Shown in pieces: positions 58,608 to 64,000 of a stretch of 64,000 nt of DNA; position 1 is the first letter of the stretch, and every line of letters starts with the position of its first letter. Position numbers and translations under genes: made by a program. Under the pieces are notes generated by a model. It was not told the DNA's origin and ran no database searches. It saw nothing but the letters and a program-made list of their open reading frames with translations. Location of the stretch: the NCBI RefSeq assembly GCF_004349105.1, contig NZ_SMLB01000007.1, positions 1-64,000 on the forward strand. The letters are read 5' to 3'. The DNA comes from Jiangella aurantiaca (GTDB lineage Bacteria; Actinomycetota; Actinomycetes; Jiangellales; Jiangellaceae).

Positions 58608-59819
58608 TCAGGGGTGCTCGACGGGCAACGGTGTGGCATAGACGTCCAGCAGGCGCCGCTCGGCGTCGGCGAGGGCGAGCCGCACGGCGCCGAGCGCGAC
58701 CGCGTCGTCGCCGAGCCGCGAGAGCTCCAACCGGGGCTCGACCAGCGTGCGGCTGCCCAGGTGCCGCCGCAGACCGGCCAGGATGACGTCGCCGGCGAGC
58801 GTGATGCTGCCACCGATCACGACCAGCTCCGGATCGATGGCGGACACGAAGGAGGCCAGACCGCGCGCCAGCCGGGCGCAGGCCTCGTCGACCGCCTGCA
58901 GCGCCCGCGGGTCGCCGCCGGCGGCAGCGGCGAGGACGGCGGCGGCGTCCGAGCTCTCGTCGTCGCCGAGGCTGCGTGCGCGGCGAAGGATCCACGCGGT
59001 CCCGACGGCGGACTCCAGCGGGCCGAGCCCGTCGGCCTGCACGCCCTGCGGTTCCTCCTCGAGCTCGAGAAACCCGATCTCGCCGGCCGCGCCGTGCGCG
59101 CCACGGTGCAACTGCCCGTCCACCAACACGGCGGCACCGATCCGGGCGCCCCACTGTACGAGGATCAGGTTCTCGGCGTCGCCGGCCGTGCCGTTCCACC
59201 GCTCAGCCATGACGGCGAGGTTGACGTCGTTCTCGACCCGCACCGGGCAGTCGAGGCCGCGGCGGAACAGGCTGGCGAGTTCGAGCGAGCTCCAGCCGGG
59301 GACGGAGGGCGCCTGCACGACGGCGCCGCGCCGGTCGTCGACGATGCCCGGTGTGCCGATGCCCACCGCCGCCACGTCGGCCGCGGTGATCGGCACCTGG
59401 TCCAGCGCCGTTCGCATGGTCGCCTCGACCTGGTCGAGCAGCTCGGCATGGGTGCTCGCCGCGGTGACATCGCGACGTGCGTGGGCGACGACCCGGCCGC
59501 TGAGGTCGGCGACCGCGCAGTAGATCTTGTGCGGTCCGACGTCGATCCCGAGGACGTGCCAGGCGTCGGCGCGGAAGCGCAGCACGCGCGCCGGCCGCCC
59601 CATGCGTGGGAGGTCGAGGTCGGGCGCCTCGGTCTCCTCGACCCAGCCGTCGGCCATCAGCGTCGAGACTGCCGCGGTGACCGTCGGGCGGGACAGGCTG
59701 GTCGCCTGGACGAGCTCGGTCACGCGCGCCGTTCCGGCGGCACGGATGGCGCTGAGGACCGCCGCGCAGTTCATGAGCCGCAGCACCTGAGGTCCGCTGC
59801 CATGTCCGGTTTGTTTCAC
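58608..59819 (-). CDS. ROK family transcriptional regulator
   Basis: A 403-residue sugar-responsive regulator. An N-terminal winged HTH (~12-75; VTELVQATSLSRPTVTAAVSTLMADGW) precedes a ROK sugar-kinase-like domain (~90-390; LGIDVGPHKIYCAV ATP loop, GIGTPGIVDD, VENDVNLAVMAE with the sugar-contacting Asn-Asp, GAHGAAGEIGFLEL). The zinc-binding CxCGxxGC motif usual in ROK proteins is absent, as in some regulators. It is divergent from the sugar dehydrogenase gene and probably represses it. GTG 59819 is preceded on its strand by a G5 run. Confidence 0.9.
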   Translation of the reverse strand: MKQTGHGSGPQVLRLMNCAAVLSAIRAAGTARVTELVQATSLSRPTVTAAVSTLMADGWVEETEAPDLDLPRMGRPARVLRFRADAWHVLGIDVGPHKIYCAVADLSGRVVAHARRDVTAASTHAELLDQVEATMRTALDQVPITAADVAAVGIGTPGIVDDRRGAVVQAPSVPGWSSLELASLFRRGLDCPVRVENDVNLAVMAERWNGTAGDAENLILVQWGARIGAAVLVDGQLHRGAHGAAGEIGFLELEEEPQGVQADGLGPLESAVGTAWILRRARSLGDDESSDAAAVLAAAAGGDPRALQAVDEACARLARGLASFVSAIDPELVVIGGSITLAGDVILAGLRRHLGSRTLVEPRLELSRLGDDAVALGAVRLALADAERRLLDVYATPLPVEHP

Positions 59820-60120
59820 TGTGCCCCCTTGACACCGACGTGTCGTGCCAACATAGTGATCATTCACACATAGTGAAGGAAGTTTCTTTACTAAGTCTAG
59901 GCGGCGCGCTGACGACACCGTCGGAGGGCCGCCCTGCCCGCCGTCGACGCTCGGGAGGTCGCCTGACCCGTACCTCGTCTGAGTACCGCGATCCCCGCAG
60001 CTCGCCGCTCGAAACGAGGCTCTGCTTGCCGGCACCTGCAGGGCGCTACCCACGAATTCCACGCAGTAGATCAACACGGCGTTCATTCAGGTCACTACCG
60101 GTCTCCCCCCGGAGGAAGCC
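59820..60120. other. Divergent intergenic region of the ROK regulator and sugar dehydrogenase
   Basis: About 300 nt that are AT-richer than the surroundings near 59850-59900. It contains TTCAC-ACATA-GTGAA (59863-59877) and a direct repeat ACATAGTGA (59851-59859 and 59868-59876), both likely regulator sites. GGAGGAAGCC just before 60121 is a strong ribosome site. No further gene is supported. Confidence 0.6.
59863..59877. promoter_or_regulatory. Putative ROK operator
   Basis: TTCAC-ACATA-GTGAA is a perfect 5+5 inverted repeat 44-58 nt upstream of the ROK start codon. The overlapping ACATAGTGA occurs again 17 bp away. The spacing suits binding of two dimers. Confidence 0.5.
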
Positions 60121-62139
60121 ATGTTGGGTAAGCGATCCGCATCGTTACTGTTGTTCCTGGCGCTGCTGCTCTCCGTCCTGGTCAGCACGCCGGGCGCCGC
60201 ACATGCCGCCGAGGCTCCGGCCGACACCGAGAGCACGTTCGCGGAGTTGTCCGCGGCCGACGAGTTCGAGAAGGTGCTGGTGGCGCCGGGCATCTCCCAG
60301 CCGATGTCCATGGACATCGCCGACGACGGCCGCGTCTTCATGACCAGCCGCGACGGCGTCATCCGCGTCTATCACCCGCACACGGGGCAGGTGAGCGTGG
60401 TGGCGGAGCTGAGCGTGTTCGACGACCACCCGTTGCCGCCGAATCCTGATTTCGAGGGGTCGAAGAACCAGGAGGGCGGCCTTCTGGGACTGGCCCTGGA
60501 TCCGGATTTCGAGACGAACGGCCGGGTGTACGTCTACTACACCAGCCGGGAAGAGAACGCCCATTACCTCTCCCGGTACATCATCGAGGGCGATGCGCTC
60601 GATGTCGCATCGGAGATCGTCATGTTGGAGGTGCCCTACAACAAGACGCACTGCTGCCATGTCGCGGGCGATCTGGAGTTCGACTCCGCCGGCAACCTGT
60701 ACCTGAGCACCGGTGACGAGTCGCCGCCGGATCTGAACCAGCAGTACTCGCCGCTCGACAGCCGCCCAACGCATTGGTACAACGACGACCGGAGGACGTC
60801 GGGCAACACGAACGACCTGCGCGGGAAGGTCCTGCGGATCACCCCGCAGCCGGACGGCACCTACACGATCCCGGACGGCAACCTGTTCACCGGCGACGAG
60901 GAGGGCGGCGGCAAGACCCGGCCCGAGATCTACGCGATGGGCTTCCGGAATCCGTTCCGCATCTCGATCGACCCCGAGACCGACCGGCTGCACATCGGCA
61001 ACTACGGCCCGGACCGCCTGGGCGAGTGGACCGAGCGTGGGCCGTGGGGCTTCGACCAGTACATGGCGACGTCCGAGGCGGCCAACTTCGGGTATCCGTA
61101 CTGCATCGGGAACAACTACCCGTACCGCCCGTGGGACTACGCGACCAACCAGCCGCTCGGTGACTTCTACGACTGCGAGAACGGCCCGGTCAACGACTCG
61201 CCGAACAACACCGGGCTCGAGCAGCTTCCGCCGGTGACGCCGGCGACGATCTACTACCCGCGAAGCTGGGCGGGCTGGCCCGAGAGCTGGGTCGGCTGGC
61301 CGGCGCAGGAGATCAACCCGATCCCCGAGCCGTTCCTCAACATGGGGTCCGGCGCCGGCGGGCCGATGTCGGGCCCGGTGTACCGCTACGACGCCGCCCT
61401 GCAGTCCGACACCAAGTTCCCGGAGCACTACGACGGACGCTGGTTCCTGCTCGACTTCCACCGCGGCCACGTGAAGACGGTCGAGCTGGACGAGAACGAG
61501 ACCGTCGTAGCCATCGACGACTTCATGCCCGGCCAGACCTGGTCCGGTCTGATGGATGGCGAATTCGGCCCGGACGGCTCGCTGTACGTGCTGGAGGGCG
61601 GCTCGTTCGGGAACAGCCCGAACGCCGGCCTGTACCGGGTCGACTACGTGAGCGGCGACGATCCCGGTCCTGGGCAGTGCGTGACCGACGAGTTCGCCGG
61701 GACCGAGCTCGACCGCGAGCTGTGGTCGACGATCGTGCGGGAGAACCCGGACGGGTACCGGCAGGTCGACGGCGTGCTCGAGATCGACATGCTGCAGGGC
61801 GACATGATCAGCAACCACCTGAGCGGCAACATCAACACAACCGCGCAGAACCTGGTCATGACGCCGGTTCCGGACGGGCGATGGGTGGCCGAGGTCACCG
61901 TCGAGCTCCCAGCGAATTCGGTCAACCATGACCAAGCCGGCTTCATCATCTACGACGACGACCAGAACTTCACCAAGGCGGCGTTCTTCCCGCCGTACAG
62001 TGGCGCGGCCGACGGACGGTTCGAGTACCTCTACCACGAGAACGGGGAGATCCGTTATCAGGGTGGAATCGACAATGCCACCGTCGCGGCGGCGCCGCTG
62101 ACACTCCATCTGCGGCTGACCAGTGACGGCGACAATTGA
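60121..62139 (+). CDS. Secreted PQQ-type sugar dehydrogenase domain protein, 5' part (interrupted by a frameshift)
   Basis: A 672-codon frame. Signal peptide ~1-30 (LLLFLALLLSVLVST, AHA cleavage), then a six-bladed glucose/sorbosone dehydrogenase-like propeller (~40-515; NQEGGLLGLALDPDF, YTSREENAHYLSRY, CCHVAGDLEFDSAGNLYLSTGD, YAMGFRNPFRISIDP, DGRWFLLDFHRGHVK). A concanavalin-like DUF1349-type domain (~519-672) is cut by TGA at 62137 in the middle of LRLTSDGDN. Sequence homologous in style continues without stops in the -1 frame from 62139. It would oxidise or bind sugars outside the cell. Strong ribosome site GGAGGAA. Divergent from a ROK regulator. Confidence 0.85.
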   Translation: MLGKRSASLLLFLALLLSVLVSTPGAAHAAEAPADTESTFAELSAADEFEKVLVAPGISQPMSMDIADDGRVFMTSRDGVIRVYHPHTGQVSVVAELSVFDDHPLPPNPDFEGSKNQEGGLLGLALDPDFETNGRVYVYYTSREENAHYLSRYIIEGDALDVASEIVMLEVPYNKTHCCHVAGDLEFDSAGNLYLSTGDESPPDLNQQYSPLDSRPTHWYNDDRRTSGNTNDLRGKVLRITPQPDGTYTIPDGNLFTGDEEGGGKTRPEIYAMGFRNPFRISIDPETDRLHIGNYGPDRLGEWTERGPWGFDQYMATSEAANFGYPYCIGNNYPYRPWDYATNQPLGDFYDCENGPVNDSPNNTGLEQLPPVTPATIYYPRSWAGWPESWVGWPAQEINPIPEPFLNMGSGAGGPMSGPVYRYDAALQSDTKFPEHYDGRWFLLDFHRGHVKTVELDENETVVAIDDFMPGQTWSGLMDGEFGPDGSLYVLEGGSFGNSPNAGLYRVDYVSGDDPGPGQCVTDEFAGTELDRELWSTIVRENPDGYRQVDGVLEIDMLQGDMISNHLSGNINTTAQNLVMTPVPDGRWVAEVTVELPANSVNHDQAGFIIYDDDQNFTKAAFFPPYSGAADGRFEYLYHENGEIRYQGGIDNATVAAAPLTLHLRLTSDGDN

Positions 62140-64000
62140 GGGCGGCGTATTCACGCGACGGCGTGACGTGGACCAGCGTCGGGCGACCGGCCCCGATCTC
62201 GCAGTACGAAGCGCCCGAGTTCGGCTTGTTCGCCGCGCACGGCCCGAACGAGATCGAGACTCCGCTGACCGCGACCTTCTCCGACTTCTCGCTGTGCGTC
62301 CCGGAGGACCCCGCGTGCGCGGCCCCGGCCGTCGACGAGGGGTACCGGCCGCTGTGGGACGGGGCGACTCTGGACGGGTGGAACCAGGCCGGCCCGGGCG
62401 GCTTCGCCGTCGTCCCCGACGAGGAGCGGGCGGGATCGTGCGCCCTCGAGTCGGTCGGCGACCCAGCCGGCTTGGGGATGCTGTGGCACGAGGAGGAGTT
62501 CGACTCCTACCGGCTGCACCTCGACTTCAAGGCCGTGGCGGAGGACGACAACTCCGGCGTGTTCATCGGCTTCCCGGATCCCGGTGACGACCCGTGGGTC
62601 GCCGTGCGGCAGGGCTACGAGATCCAGATCGACGACACCGGGGGCTCCCCCGGGGCCGCTGACAGCTCGAAGACCGGATCGATCTACACCTTCCAGGCGC
62701 CGACGTCGTTCCCGACCGTCGCTGGTGAGTGGAACGAGATGGAGATCGAGGTCGACGACCCGATGATCCGCGTGTGGATCAACGACGTGCTGGTCAACGA
62801 GTACCACAACCCGGACGGTTCGGGACGCGACCTGGCCACCGGGTACGTCGGCATCCAGAACAACCGCGTGTCGGACAACGTTTTCTTCCGCGACATCTGG
62901 ATCAAGGAGCTCGGCGACGACCAGTGCCCCGAGCCGGAGACGCCGCCGGCGGGCTTCGTGCCGTTGTTCGACGGCGAGACGCTGGATGGCTGGACCCAGG
63001 CCGGTCCCGGCGGCTTCGAGATCGACGAGTGCGGTCTGCTCGAGCCGTACGGTGGCATGGGCCTGCTCTGGTACGACGAGCGGACGTTCGCGGACTACGT
63101 CATGCGGGTGGACTTCCGGGTCCAGGCGCCGACGGACAACGCCGGCGTGTTCGTGCGCTTCCCCGACCCGCAGGGTGACCCGTGGATCCCGGTGAACGAG
63201 GGCCACGAGGTCCAGATCTACGACGCCACTGACAACCCGCTGACCCGGACCGGCGCGATCTACAACTTCGCTCCGGCCGAGACGCTGGCCACGAACCCGA
63301 TCGGCGAGTGGAACACGATGGAGATCGAGGTGATCGGCCAGGAGTACCGCGTCACCCTGAACGGCACCGAGGTCACCACCTACACCGGCGACGGCAGCCG
63401 CGGGCTCGAGGGCTACGTCGGCCTGCAGAACCACTCGGCCGGCCAGGCCGCCGGCGAGAGCGTCGAGTTCCGCAACGTCTGGATCAAGGAGATCGAGGAC
63501 GAGCTGACGGTCGACGCCTCGGTGGCGCCGGCCGAGCCCGACGGCGCCGGCGGCTGGTACGTCTCGCCGGTCACGCTCACCCTCGAGTCCAACGACCCCG
63601 ACGCCGAGCTGTACTGGCGGCCGCGGACGGACGAGACCCAGTGGCTGACCTGGACCGAGCCGGTGGTGTTCGACGCCGACGGCGTCTACAACATCGACTA
63701 CAAGGCGGTGGTCCCCGGTGACGGCGGCGGCGAGCCGGCCGAGAAGGAGATCCTCGTCGGATCCGGTGGCTTCGGGTTCAGCGAGACCGAGTTCAGCGTG
63801 CGGCAGGGCGACACCGTCAAGTTCCAGTACGTCCCCGGCTACGCGCACGACGTCGTGGTCACGGACGAGAACGGTGTGGTGCTGGCATCTCGTCCGCTCG
63901 GAGACGACTGGGAGGACGATCCGTTCTCCTTCGAAGCGACCGAGGTGGGCACGTACTACGTGTACTGCACGCCCCACTCGAACCGGCCGGACCCGGACGA
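62139..64000 (+). pseudogene. 3' continuation of the sugar dehydrogenase gene in a shifted frame (two DUF1080 domains, Ig-like domain, cupredoxin)
   Basis: From 62139 the frame reads RAAYSRDGVTWTSVGRPAPI, the natural end of the DUF1349-type domain, and stays open to the window edge. It has two 3-keto-disaccharide hydrolase/DUF1080 domains (62,346-62,920, LWDGATLDGWNQAGPGGF; 62,955-63,500, LFDGETLDGWTQAGPGGF). An OmpL47/chitobiase-like domain follows (63,508-63,710), then a plastocyanin-type cupredoxin (63,770-end; FSVRQGDTVKFQYVPG, YAHDVVV, YYVYCTPHS copper-ligand pattern). No start codon or ribosome site precedes it, so it is one gene with the 60121 frame, broken by a net loss of one base near 62136, or a sequencing error. 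Confidence 0.8.

Overview
The window is about 64 kb of very GC-rich DNA with codon use, GTG starts, 4-base ATGA/GTGA overlaps and gene content (glmU-prs-rplY-pth order, TamR/Tam pair, cell-envelope D-Ala-D-Ala carboxypeptidase, many GT4/GT2 glycosyltransferases) typical of a soil-type actinobacterium. The genus cannot be read from the sequence; a Jiangella- or Nocardioides-like organism would fit, as inference only. One tRNA (Gln, anticodon UUG) is present. I found no rRNA, CRISPR array or intact insertion sequence.

Layout. (1) 1-16.6 kb is mostly housekeeping: the 5' end of a mannonate dehydratase gene, trpS with a 2'-5' RNA ligase-like and a YihY/BrkB gene, a 1 kb gene-free stretch holding two long palindromic repeats and a remnant, a D,D-carboxypeptidase, the divergent tamR/tam pair with two operator-like palindromes, two fatty-acid desaturases (one with a TetR gene and a cluster of palindromes), a decayed lrp/PQ-loop region, an HTH plus LAGLIDADG-like gene beside tRNA-Gln, then glmU-prs-rplY-pth. 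(2) 16.7-55.2 kb is a large surface-polysaccharide locus. It starts with a polyprenyl-phosphate sugar transferase, an RmlD-like reductase and cysQ-cysD-cysN, followed by a 1,568-residue secreted protein with an N,N-dimethylformamidase-like domain and four DUF4082 domains. A tightly coupled run then encodes amino-sugar enzymes, glycosyltransferases, a Wzx flippase, and an acyl-adenylating ligase / LysA-like PLP decarboxylase / acyl carrier protein cassette. It continues with a GNAT protein, GT2, polysaccharide deacetylase, three short Wzz-like proteins, an O-antigen-ligase/Wzy-like polymerase, two more glycosyltransferases, a secreted DUF4082 plus beta-helix-like protein, a TolB-like protein, an MFS transporter, a lipoprotein, a WbpD-like acetyltransferase and a PAP2-like phosphatase. 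(3) 55.2-64 kb holds miscellaneous genes (PPOX-fold protein, GH25 lysozyme, methyltransferase, a leaderless-looking merR-thioredoxin pair) and a ROK repressor divergent from a huge secreted PQQ-type sugar dehydrogenase reading frame. That frame is interrupted by a frameshift and runs off the window.

How the genes work together. The polysaccharide locus has most parts of a Wzx/Wzy pathway: initiating transferase, nucleotide-sugar enzymes, glycosyltransferases, flippase, polymerase and chain-length proteins. Its amino-sugar genes (Gfo/Idh/MocA oxidoreductase, two DegT aminotransferases, NeuD-like and WbpD-like acetyltransferases) suggest a 3-acetamido sugar. Sulfate activation genes inside the locus suggest a sulfur or PAPS link.

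The most intriguing part is the ligase-decarboxylase-ACP cassette at 37.5-40.6 kb. It resembles genes that accompany exosortase A in Gram-negative bacteria, and BtrJ/BtrK/BtrI-type chemistry in butirosin biosynthesis, but no exosortase is present here. It may make an ACP-bound decarboxylated amino acid that decorates the polymer. This is inference from family resemblance.
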